Shown one piece after another: positions 17,318 to 25,032 of a stretch of 64,000 nt of DNA. Position 1 is the first letter of the stretch; every line of letters begins with the position of its first letter. This stretch comes from Mucilaginibacter flavidus (GTDB lineage: Bacteria; Bacteroidota; Bacteroidia; Sphingobacteriales; Sphingobacteriaceae): positions 186,001 to 250,000 of the forward strand of contig NZ_JAMXOE010000003.1 of assembly GCF_024055575.1 (NCBI RefSeq), given 5' to 3'. Under the pieces are notes generated by a model that had not been told where the DNA came from, made no database searches, and was given only the letters and a program-made list of their open reading frames with translations. The translations under genes were made by a program, and so were the position numbers.

Positions 17318-18385
17318 TTAGTCCCGTTTATCAAAATAGAACGCAAACGAGTTGCTTAGCTCTTTATCGTTTTGTAAACAACCATAAATCCAGCTAAAAA
17401 CCAACTTTTTCGACTGAGATTTAACAGAGTTCGATAAAAGCTTTTGTTTCGTACTTCCGCCATACTCAAATTCCGAACCTTTTACCGAACACACGATGAT
17501 GAGACTTTTGAGAATTCTTTTCCTTGTGGCTTTAAAGTACTTAATGTTATTTTCCTTAGCATATTTCTTACAAGCCGAAATAATCCCTTCAATAATCCCG
17601 TCTACAAGCGAGCCGTGACACACGGTGTCTATATAATTTGCAAAACTTGTAACAGATGGCGCCCATTTGTAGCCGGCGATGGCAATCTGATATTCATTTT
17701 CGTCCACCTTCCCCTCGTATTTTATTTGAAACCGAGGTTCGCCAATAAGTGATTTTATTATTTTATTAAAAACAAAATAAAAGCCTTCAGGAATGCTATA
17801 GTAGCTTTGATTTAGATATTTGGTACGTTCGTCCCTAATAATGACCTCCGTCTGTCGGTTTATAATCGGAATAAGTATCAACTCCTGATTTAAATAAAGG
17901 TAATCTATGTTCGTATACCGGAATATCGTTTCGTCGATTTCGCAGGTTATAGTTACGCGCTTTTGAGGGGTATTGTCATCCTTGTAGTTATTAAACTGCC
18001 ATTGACCTTTAGTGAAAAGCGCTTGAATTTTGTCGTTTGATATTTCAAGTCTTTTAGATACGGGCGTTACGGTTCTGGCGTAAGTTAGTCTATCCGGGCT
18101 AGGTGTCGCGCTGTCAAATATTTGAAGAAACGGTTCAAGATTGGCTTTGCCATCAATCTCTATTGAAAAACTGTTGTTAGTATTTATTGAAACTGTGAAT
18201 AGTGAATTTTCGGATTTGCATAGCAATATGCACTCCAGTATCAACTCCTTAATAAGACGAACCGCACCTTTACCGCCTAACTCACCAAAATACATTCCGG
18301 GTCTTTTTTTGACGCTTTCTTCAAAAAATATCGGAGTTATTGAATCGTTCGCGTAGGGAGAATTTATAGAATCTGTATCAGGCAT
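17318..18385 (-). CDS. GyrB/ParE-like N-terminal-domain protein with apparently lost ATP site
   Basis: 355 residues. Three segments align by eye with DNA gyrase B in the correct order: SVKKRPGMYFGELGGKGAVRL (24-44; GyrB VRKRPGMYIG), SFANYIDTVCHGSLVDGI (247-264; GyrB FxNNIxTxxGGTHxxGF) and the transducer loop FEYGGSTKQKLLSN (306-319; GyrB SQTKxKL, with the ATP-contacting Lys kept as K313). However, the DNxxDE box, the DGRGIP box and the GGLHGVG box are not present where expected (LILECILLC, EIDGKANL and TVTPVSKRL occupy those places). There is no TOPRIM domain or C-terminal half. So it resembles a stand-alone GHKL-transducer module, probably not an ATPase. Function unknown; it sits alone between guaB and the M16 peptidases. 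Confidence 0.65.
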   Translation of the reverse strand: MPDTDSINSPYANDSITPIFFEESVKKRPGMYFGELGGKGAVRLIKELILECILLCKSENSLFTVSINTNNSFSIEIDGKANLEPFLQIFDSATPSPDRLTYARTVTPVSKRLEISNDKIQALFTKGQWQFNNYKDDNTPQKRVTITCEIDETIFRYTNIDYLYLNQELILIPIINRQTEVIIRDERTKYLNQSYYSIPEGFYFVFNKIIKSLIGEPRFQIKYEGKVDENEYQIAIAGYKWAPSVTSFANYIDTVCHGSLVDGIIEGIISACKKYAKENNIKYFKATRKRILKSLIIVCSVKGSEFEYGGSTKQKLLSNSVKSQSKKLVFSWIYGCLQNDKELSNSFAFYFDKRD

Positions 18386-18565
18386 AGAGGCTGCTTTTAA
18401 CCATTTTTAATAGTTAAATATAAGCAATTTAACCCGAAAATTAATACTAAATGGAGCGCTTTTAGAAGAAATAATTCAAAAAATAATTACTTATTTCCAA
18501 AATTCTCCCGGCTCTTATTTTTACATCCGCACACTTGCACATCTGTAAATTCGCACATCATTGAA

Positions 18566-19846
18566 TCAATATTTCCCGACGATCACCTTATAAAATCCGT
18601 CAAAATCCAAATACACGTTTGCCAGCTCTTTCAACCGTTCAGCACTGATGGTTTTTACGGTTTCCACGTATCTGTCGTAATAATCATAGTCCAACCCGGC
18701 GAAGTACAGGTTTTTGAATTTATCGGCATGCGAAAAGACATTTTCCAAACTGCCCAGTAATGAGCCAAGCATGTAATTGCGGACCAGCGAAAGCTCTTCT
18801 TCAGGTATCAAATCGCTTTTTAGCAGGTTTATTTCCTTTTCAATTTCTGCGATTGCAGCTTTGCAAACATCAGCGCCAACTTCGGTGGCTATAAACATAG
18901 CCCCAGCATGCTTCAGCGAGCTCATGCCCGACCCAATTCCGTAGGTGTAACCTTTGTCCTCGCGGATATTAGCCATCAGCCTGGAGCCGAAGTAGCCGCC
19001 CAGCACGGTGTTCAGCACCTGCAGTGCCGGGAAATCCGGATGGGTACGGTTAATTACCGGCAAACCCATGCGTATGGCCGATTGCAAAGCATCTGGCTTT
19101 TCGGTAAAGTAAAAATGTTCGGTTGATGGTTTTATTTCGGGCTGGGTCGCATCCGGTTTAATATCCGGGTTTGTCCAGCTTTTATCGAAAGTATCGGTTA
19201 TCAGTTCCAATATTTGCGGCTCAATTTTGCCCGATATAATAATGGTGCAGTTTGATGGCTGGTACATTTGCTTAAAATGGGCCAGCATGTCATCGCGTTT
19301 TAACGTTTTAAAGGTGTCAGCGTCAGCCCCTAAGCCGTAGGCTGTATCGCCATACAAGGCTTTATTGAAGGCACGGCGCGCAACAAAATCATTTTTCTGC
19401 AGGCTTACCTGTAGCTTTTGCTGCTGATTGCGGATATAGGTAGCCAGTTCTTTTTCGGGGAAAATAGAATCAGTCAGAATATCTTTTATTACCGGAAGCG
19501 TATGCTGCAAATGCTTGTTCAAGCTGTACAGCGTTACCAGCGAATTATCGTATCCGTAATCCACCTGTAAAAATGCGCCGTAAAAGTCAACCTTGTCTGA
19601 TATTTGCGCCTGGGTCATGTTGTTGGTACCCTCGGTGAGCATGGTGTTCACCGCTACGTTCAGCAAAGGCTTTTCAGGGTTGTAGCGCTGGTTGGCAAAA
19701 ATCCATTCAATACGCACCAATTCCTGATCGCCGCTGTTAAAGCAAAATACGTTGCAGCCGTTATCGAGCGCCTGGTGCGCAGGCCTCAGCAAATTTATAT
19801 TATCTATCGCCCTGAATTCCGGGGCTTGTTTTCTGTCTATGGTCAT
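18566..19846 (-). CDS. M16 family peptidase-like subunit without HxxEH
   Basis: 426 residues with the M16 (pitrilysin/MPP) fold: N-terminal LVRIEWIFANQR strand, the MLTEGTNNMT helix, and a C-terminal GGYFGSRLMANIREDKGYTYGIGSG substrate-binding (R/Y-type) motif. The zinc-binding HxxEH is missing at its usual place (LNVAVNTMLTEG). In bacteria such inactive subunits pair with an active one; the active partner is encoded 135 bp upstream on the same strand. No signal peptide is obvious. The ATG at 19846 lies inside a perfect 7-nt-period repeat, so the exact start is slightly uncertain. Confidence 0.9.
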   Translation of the reverse strand: MTIDRKQAPEFRAIDNINLLRPAHQALDNGCNVFCFNSGDQELVRIEWIFANQRYNPEKPLLNVAVNTMLTEGTNNMTQAQISDKVDFYGAFLQVDYGYDNSLVTLYSLNKHLQHTLPVIKDILTDSIFPEKELATYIRNQQQKLQVSLQKNDFVARRAFNKALYGDTAYGLGADADTFKTLKRDDMLAHFKQMYQPSNCTIIISGKIEPQILELITDTFDKSWTNPDIKPDATQPEIKPSTEHFYFTEKPDALQSAIRMGLPVINRTHPDFPALQVLNTVLGGYFGSRLMANIREDKGYTYGIGSGMSSLKHAGAMFIATEVGADVCKAAIAEIEKEINLLKSDLIPEEELSLVRNYMLGSLLGSLENVFSHADKFKNLYFAGLDYDYYDRYVETVKTISAERLKELANVYLDFDGFYKVIVGKY

Positions 19847-19868
19847 TGGTCAGTAGTCATTGGTCAAC
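19841..19868. repeat. Four 7-nt repeat units (GGTCATT type) at an M16 start codon
   Basis: Four consecutive heptamers with the pattern (G/A)GTCA(T/G/A)(T/C), the first being GGTCATT, run from 19841 to 19868 without a gap. The minus-strand start codon of the inactive M16 subunit lies in the first unit. It belongs to the degenerate heptamer class described in the findings. Confidence 0.6.
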
Positions 19869-19981
19869 GGGGTGACCTGTTATAAAACTTTGTCTGTATC
19901 CGAAAAATCCTCAAATCCGCTTAACTGCGAAGCTATCTTGAACACCAATTTAAAACAAATTAAATTGTGAAAAATCCCGGT

Positions 19982-21223
19982 TCAGACTTTCTCAGCCAAA
20001 TAAATCAGCGTCGATGAATTATCTTTCCTGAATAAATTATTTGCCAGTTCTTTTATTTGCGCAGCGGTTACCTGTAAATATTTACCGGTTTCGTGGTTCA
20101 GCAAATCGGCATCGCCCAGCAATTCGAACGAAGCCAGGTTCATGGCCTTATCGAGCAACGACATTTCCGAGAATATCATCGTCGACTCCGTTTTGTTTTG
20201 AACCTTAGTTAACTCGTCAGCCGGGATGTTGATGGTTTTTATCTTCTCCAATTCATCCCAGATTGCAGCCTCTGCCATTTCAATGCTGATGTTTTCAAGG
20301 GGTTTACCTTCAAATACAAACATGCCTTTATCAAGGCTGCCTGTCATATAGGCATGTACTTCGCTGAAAATCTGTTTTTCTTTTACCAGGCTGCGGTAAA
20401 GGCGCGATGAATTGCCACGCGATAAAATATCGGACAGCAACTCTGCCACGTAATAGGTTTTGTCCAACCTGTCGCCCATTTGAAAGGCAATATAAACATC
20501 GTTCAAAGGCACCTTTGCGGTAACGGTTGCACGGCGCTCGTCGTGCTGTTCAGGCTCCTGCGGTAAATTGCGAACGTATTTTTCGCCCGGAGGTATTGGC
20601 CCAAACCATTTTTCAGCAAGCTGTTTTACCTGTTCCAAATTAATATCACCGCCTACAACCATAATGGCATTTTGGGGTGTATAATGCTTTTTAAAAAAGG
20701 CTTTTACATCCTCAATTTTTGCATCCTCAATATGTTTGAGCTCTTTACCTATGGTAGCCCATTGGTACGGGTGCTTTTTATAAACCATGGGGCGCAGCTT
20801 CAGCCAAACATCGCCGTAAGGCTGGTTGAGGTAGCGCTGTTTAAATTCTTCAATTACCACATTGCGTTGTACTTCCAGGCTTTTTTCGCTAAAGGCAAGG
20901 CTAAGCATTCGGTCGCTTTCCAGCCAAAAGGCAGTCTCGATATTTGAAGATGGCAGGGTAATATAATAATTGGTGATATCGTTGCTGGTGAAAGCGTTGT
21001 TTTCGCCGCCTACACGTTGCAGGGGTTCATCATAACTGGGTATATTTACCGAGCCGCCAAACATCAGGTGCTCAAATAAATGTGCAAATCCTGTTTGCTC
21101 GGGATTTTCGTCGCGGGCGCCAACATCATAAAGAATGTTCAGCACCGCCATAGGGGTAGTATGGTCTTCATGCACTAAAACGCGCAAACCATTATCTAAA
21201 GTAAATCGGTTGAATTTAACCAT
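19982..21223 (-). CDS. M16 family zinc peptidase (active subunit)
   Basis: 413 residues. The inverted zinc motif HxxEH is H48-L-F-E51-H52 in GFAHLFEHLMFGG, and the downstream EVQRNVVIEEFKQRY helix carries the third ligand glutamate. The SRGNSSRLYRSLVKEKQIFSEVHAY segment is the C-terminal substrate-binding motif. No signal peptide is visible. It is the likely partner of the degenerate M16 gene downstream; together they would make the two-subunit clam-shell peptidase. A TACATTTG box (21249-21256, minus strand) matches the -7 consensus and sits 26 bp before the ATG. Confidence 0.93.
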   Translation of the reverse strand: MVKFNRFTLDNGLRVLVHEDHTTPMAVLNILYDVGARDENPEQTGFAHLFEHLMFGGSVNIPSYDEPLQRVGGENNAFTSNDITNYYITLPSSNIETAFWLESDRMLSLAFSEKSLEVQRNVVIEEFKQRYLNQPYGDVWLKLRPMVYKKHPYQWATIGKELKHIEDAKIEDVKAFFKKHYTPQNAIMVVGGDINLEQVKQLAEKWFGPIPPGEKYVRNLPQEPEQHDERRATVTAKVPLNDVYIAFQMGDRLDKTYYVAELLSDILSRGNSSRLYRSLVKEKQIFSEVHAYMTGSLDKGMFVFEGKPLENISIEMAEAAIWDELEKIKTINIPADELTKVQNKTESTMIFSEMSLLDKAMNLASFELLGDADLLNHETGKYLQVTAAQIKELANNLFRKDNSSTLIYLAEKV

Positions 21224-21248
21224 TTGTAAATTTTCAATTAACGGATAG

Positions 21249-21256
21249 CAAATGTA
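21249..21256 (-). promoter_or_regulatory. -7 promoter element for the M16 peptidase pair
   Basis: TACATTTG on the minus strand fits TAnnTTTG exactly, 26 bp upstream of the ATG at 21223. No matching -33 TTTG is seen at 19-21 bp. Confidence 0.4.
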
Positions 21257-21372
21257 GAGTTTTTGTTGATTGTGAATATAATTTGAAAATTTGTTTTAAT
21301 TTGAAGATTTGAAAATGGCTTTAAGATAACATATCGTCAAATTTTCAAATCACCGAATTTTCAAATTACCCC

Positions 21373-21930
21373 ATGACACAAGGCGAACTCGTTAAAATAA
21401 TATCAAATACGCTGGGTAAACCAAAGGTACTGGAGCTCGGGCGTATTTTAACTGAGCAAAAATTTTCGTTACACGACCTGATTGACATTACCTTTTACCC
21501 TGACAGTACGATAGCCTTCAGGGCGAGCTGGATATTAGAGAATATGCTACTTGCCGACCCGATAAAATATGAGCCTGAGCTGGAATATTTCTTTTCGCGT
21601 TTCAAAGAGGTTAAATATCATGGTCCGCAAAGGCATTATATTAAGATATTGATGCATCTGACTGATCCTAAAATGCATCCGGTAATTAAAAGACAGCTGG
21701 AAACAATTGACCTTGAGCCCGCAGTTGAGCGATGTTTCGATTCAATGATTGATCCCAAAGCGAAAATTGCGGTAAAAGTGTTCTCCTCCGAAGCCCTGTT
21801 TAACCTGCGTCACCGGTACGATTGGGTTGCTGAAGAACTTGCCAATCAAATCCAGTTCCTGATGCGCAATGGCTCGCCGGGAATCCAATCCCGGGGTAAG
21901 AAATTGTTGGCAATGTTATTTGTTAATTAA
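21373..21930 (+). CDS. Hypothetical helical (HEAT-like) protein
   Basis: 185 residues, cytoplasmic, no signal or membrane segment. The sequence is a run of amphipathic helices: LVKIISNTLGKPKVLELGRIL, IAFRASWILENMLL, YIKILMHLTDPKMHPVIKRQLETI, AVKVFSSEALFNLRHR. The spacing and the 'RASWILE' and 'AVKVFSSEALFNL' helices resemble HEAT/ARM-type repeats. I recognise no named family. It starts after an AT-rich inverted region (TTTGAAAATTTG / CAAATTTTCAAAT near 21285-21365) and is divergent from the M16 pair. Confidence 0.75.
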   Translation: MTQGELVKIISNTLGKPKVLELGRILTEQKFSLHDLIDITFYPDSTIAFRASWILENMLLADPIKYEPELEYFFSRFKEVKYHGPQRHYIKILMHLTDPKMHPVIKRQLETIDLEPAVERCFDSMIDPKAKIAVKVFSSEALFNLRHRYDWVAEELANQIQFLMRNGSPGIQSRGKKLLAMLFVN

Positions 21931-21978
21931 GCGCTGCCACATAATTCAATCAAAACAGGTAAAGTCGTAAAGTTAAAA

Positions 21979-22039
21979 GTCCTGATAATGAGTGTGTTTC
22001 ATAGCGTTCCGGGTGTTCCACTATAAAAAATGGAACGCT
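21979..22039 (-). repeat. Dispersed ~62-nt repeat, copy 1 (AGCGTTCC hairpin)
   Basis: A hairpin with outer arms AGCGTTCC / GGAACGCT (22003-22039), plus about 24 flanking bases ending in ATTATCA when read on the minus strand. A second copy in the opposite orientation is at 27149-27210. It lies between two convergent genes and may act as a bidirectional terminator. Confidence 0.6.
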
Positions 22040-22077
22040 TTGCCGACTACACTGGACTTTAAACTTTAGACTCAGGG

Positions 22078-22449
22078 CTATTTAGCAATCGTCCCCGCTT
22101 CGGCATCAGCCTCGGGTTTATCGGCCCGGTTTAAATTATCGCTTACCTGGTCGTGGTTTAATTTGGCGGCAATGGCCGATGAAGCGTTATCGGCATAGGT
22201 GCCAAACGCGTTAATCAACACGCCCTTTAAATCGTACTTTTTTGAGGTGACTGCATAAACAATGGACATATCCGACGGGTTGCTGGCACCCTCAAAGCGG
22301 TAAAACTCGTCAATCTCTATATCGTCCGCCGTCATCTGGATGTTTTTATCTTTATCGTCAACCGTATCGCCCTCAAGGCTAAGGTTTTCGGTATATCCTC
22401 TTTTCATCAAATCGTTAGTGGCTTCCACTAAATTATTATATGTTTTCAT
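22078..22449 (-). CDS. Small conserved protein of the type often labelled 'phosphoribosylpyrophosphate synthetase'
   Basis: 123 residues from MKTYNNLVEATNDLMKRGYTENL (ATG 22449; an ATG at 22455 would add Met-Thr, and longer extensions lack similarity). Conserved features are MTADDIEIDEFYRFEGASNPSDMSIVYAVTS and KGVLINAFGTYADN. Databases often name this ~100-residue Bacteroidota family PRPP synthetase, but it is far too short and lacks the PRPP-binding loop, so the name should not be trusted. It is cytoplasmic and acidic. Function unknown. Confidence 0.75.
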   Translation of the reverse strand: MKTYNNLVEATNDLMKRGYTENLSLEGDTVDDKDKNIQMTADDIEIDEFYRFEGASNPSDMSIVYAVTSKKYDLKGVLINAFGTYADNASSAIAAKLNHDQVSDNLNRADKPEADAEAGTIAK

Positions 22450-22631
22450 GGTCATGCTTTGGTTAAGTAAAAAGATGCCCCTAAAAAAGGCGCTGATGAT
22501 ATAACCACGGAACGCGGTGGTTGTTTGAAGAGATGTCAATTGGAGGAGTCAAGCCTGCTATTGTAATATCTTCATATCCCTGTTAATACGCTTTAAACCA
22601 AATTTATTACATTCGTAAACTGATTAAATTT

Positions 22632-24974
22632 ATGCCTCCCGTGAAAAAAATCGTATTCTTTTTTAGCTTTTTATTGTTCATACAATTTGCATTTTGCCAG
22701 CCGGCTCCCAAGCCCTACGGCCCGCTACCCACCAAAGGGCAATTAAACTGGCAGGAAACTGAAATGTATTGCCTGATCCATTTCGGACCGGATACTTATA
22801 CTGATAAAGAATGGGGCTACGGCGATGAAGACCCCGCAATATTTAACCCGGTGCAGTTTAATGCCATGCAGATTGTGGGCGCTGCGAAAGCAGGAGGATT
22901 CAAGGGCATAGTTGTAGTAGCTAAGCACCACGATGGTTTTTGCCTGTGGCCAACCAAAACCACGGAACATAATATTTCAAAAAGTCCCTATAAAAATGGC
23001 AAGGGCGATATACTACAGGAGTATCGCGATGCCTGTAACAAACTGGGCATGAAGATGGGCGTTTACTGCTCGCCCTGGGATAGGAACAGTGCACTTTATG
23101 GCAAACCTGAATACGTAACCGAAGTATATCGCAAACAACTGGAAGAATTATACAGCCACTACGGACCCATATTTATATCATGGTTTGACGGTGCAAACGG
23201 CGGCGACGGCTATTACGGAGGCGCAAAAGAAGTAAGAAAGATTGACCGCTCTACCTATTATGGCTGGAAAGATACCTGGGCAATCCCGCGTAGGATGCAA
23301 CCAAACGCCGTTTTATTTGGCGATGTTGGCCCCGATGTGCGTTGGGTAGGCAACGAGGCCGGCCATGCGGGGGTAACCAGCTGGGCAACTTACACTCCTC
23401 ATGCACCTGACGAAGGCAAAGAGCCCAGCAACGGTTATACAAAAGATTACGAAGGCACCGAAGGCCATCGGGATGGTAAATACTGGATACCCGCCGAATG
23501 CGACGTGCCATTCCGCCCCGGATGGTTTTACCATAAGAGCCAGGACGGTAAAGCTAAAAATGCTGACTCGTTGCTGAACCTTTATTACCAAAGCGTAGGG
23601 CGCGGCGCCTGTCTCGACCTTGGCCTTGAGCCGAACCAGCGCGGACTTCTTAACGACGATGATGTTGCCAAGTTGAAAGACTTCGGGAATCGGCTAAAAA
23701 ATACGTTCGCTGTAAACCTTGCTAAAGGGGCCACATTGAAGGCCAGCAACACGCGTGGTGGTAACCAGGTAAAATTCGGCGCAGCAAACCTCATGGATAA
23801 CGACCGTTACAGCTATTGGGCAACCGACGATAAAGTGACCACTCCCGAGTTGATACTCGACCTGCATAAGAATAAAACGTTCAATGTTATTCGTTTGCGA
23901 GAGAATATAAAATTGGGTCAGCGTATAGATGCTGTCGCCGTTGACGTCTGGAAAAATGGTAAATGGCAACAGATAGCAGAAGCAACAAGCATAGGCGGCA
24001 ACCGGTTGATCCGTCTGCCGGAGAATATTAAAACTAGCAAGGTAAGACTGCGTGTAACCAAAGCGGCTGTTTGCATTGCGCTAAGCGATTTTGGATTGTA
24101 TAACGAAGTTCGCTTTCCGCAACCGCTATTCGAAGATGAACACGCGCAAACCGCGTTGTATGATACCACAAAGAGACCAGAATTAATCTCTAAACAATTC
24201 GCATTTACCGAAGGCGCTTCTGTCGACAAAAAAGGCAATGTATTTTTTACGGACCAGCCTAACAATAAAATATGGAAATACAGTGTGGATGGAAAGCTGA
24301 CAATGTGGATGGATAATACCGGTCGCTCAAACGGGACTTATTTTGATAAGGAAGGCAACCTGGTAACCTGTGCCGATGAACATAACCAGCTATGGTCTAT
24401 TGCGCTTGACCAGAAAGTAACCATTTTACTAACCGACTATAACGGCAAGTTGATGAACGGCCCGAATGATATTTGGATAGACAGCAAAGGTGGTATTTAC
24501 ATGACCGATCCATATTACCAACGCGATTACTGGGCAAGAAAAAAGTCCGACCTCGATGGCCAGCGGGTGTATTATTTGCCCAAAGGCTCAAAGCAACCTA
24601 TATTAATAGACGCCAGTTTGAAGCAGCCCAACGGCATTGTTGGAACGCCGGACGGTCAATTCCTTTTTGTGACGGATATTGCCGATAATAAGTTGTACAA
24701 ATTCAGCATCGAAAAAGACGGCAAGCTAAGCAACCGGTTGCTGTTCTGCAACCAGGGCGGCGACGGTATAACGCTTGATGAGCGGGGCAATCTTTATTTA
24801 GCAGGTAATGGTGTTACCATTTACAATCCCCAGGGACAGAAAATAGGCCACATACCCGTTCCCGAGCAATGGACAGCCAACTTATGCTTTGGCGGTGTAA
24901 ATAAGGATATCCTTTTTATCACCGCATCAAAAGGATTTTATAAGCTGAAGATGAATGTGAAAGGGGTGGAGTGA
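22632..24974 (+). CDS. Secreted GH29 alpha-L-fucosidase fused to discoidin-like and SMP-30-like domains
   Basis: 780 residues. A signal peptide covers ~1-23. Residues ~30-355 are a GH29 catalytic barrel: KHHDGFCLWPTKTTEHNI and the nucleophile aspartate in PIFISWFDGANG. Residues ~365-495 look like an F5/8-C (CBM32-like) sandwich (NLMDNDRYSYWATDD). From ~510 to the end is a six-bladed SMP-30/gluconolactonase-like propeller (FTEGASVDKKGNVFFTDQPNNKIWKY; LMNGPNDIWIDSKGGIYMTDP; QPNGIVGTPDGQFLFVTD). GH29 enzymes release terminal L-fucose; SMP-30 proteins are often lactonases. The protein is likely periplasmic. No SusCD pair is adjacent. Confidence 0.9.
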   Translation: MPPVKKIVFFFSFLLFIQFAFCQPAPKPYGPLPTKGQLNWQETEMYCLIHFGPDTYTDKEWGYGDEDPAIFNPVQFNAMQIVGAAKAGGFKGIVVVAKHHDGFCLWPTKTTEHNISKSPYKNGKGDILQEYRDACNKLGMKMGVYCSPWDRNSALYGKPEYVTEVYRKQLEELYSHYGPIFISWFDGANGGDGYYGGAKEVRKIDRSTYYGWKDTWAIPRRMQPNAVLFGDVGPDVRWVGNEAGHAGVTSWATYTPHAPDEGKEPSNGYTKDYEGTEGHRDGKYWIPAECDVPFRPGWFYHKSQDGKAKNADSLLNLYYQSVGRGACLDLGLEPNQRGLLNDDDVAKLKDFGNRLKNTFAVNLAKGATLKASNTRGGNQVKFGAANLMDNDRYSYWATDDKVTTPELILDLHKNKTFNVIRLRENIKLGQRIDAVAVDVWKNGKWQQIAEATSIGGNRLIRLPENIKTSKVRLRVTKAAVCIALSDFGLYNEVRFPQPLFEDEHAQTALYDTTKRPELISKQFAFTEGASVDKKGNVFFTDQPNNKIWKYSVDGKLTMWMDNTGRSNGTYFDKEGNLVTCADEHNQLWSIALDQKVTILLTDYNGKLMNGPNDIWIDSKGGIYMTDPYYQRDYWARKKSDLDGQRVYYLPKGSKQPILIDASLKQPNGIVGTPDGQFLFVTDIADNKLYKFSIEKDGKLSNRLLFCNQGGDGITLDERGNLYLAGNGVTIYNPQGQKIGHIPVPEQWTANLCFGGVNKDILFITASKGFYKLKMNVKGVE

Positions 24975-25032
24975 TTTAGAATTTCGGAATTCGGATGTTC
25001 GATTTCGGATTTGGTAATGCGGTGAGGTATTA

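Noticed and set aside
22078..22449. Phosphoribosylpyrophosphate synthetase
   Set aside because: The family name is often attached to this protein, but 123 residues without a PRPP loop or ATP site cannot be a PRPP synthetase.
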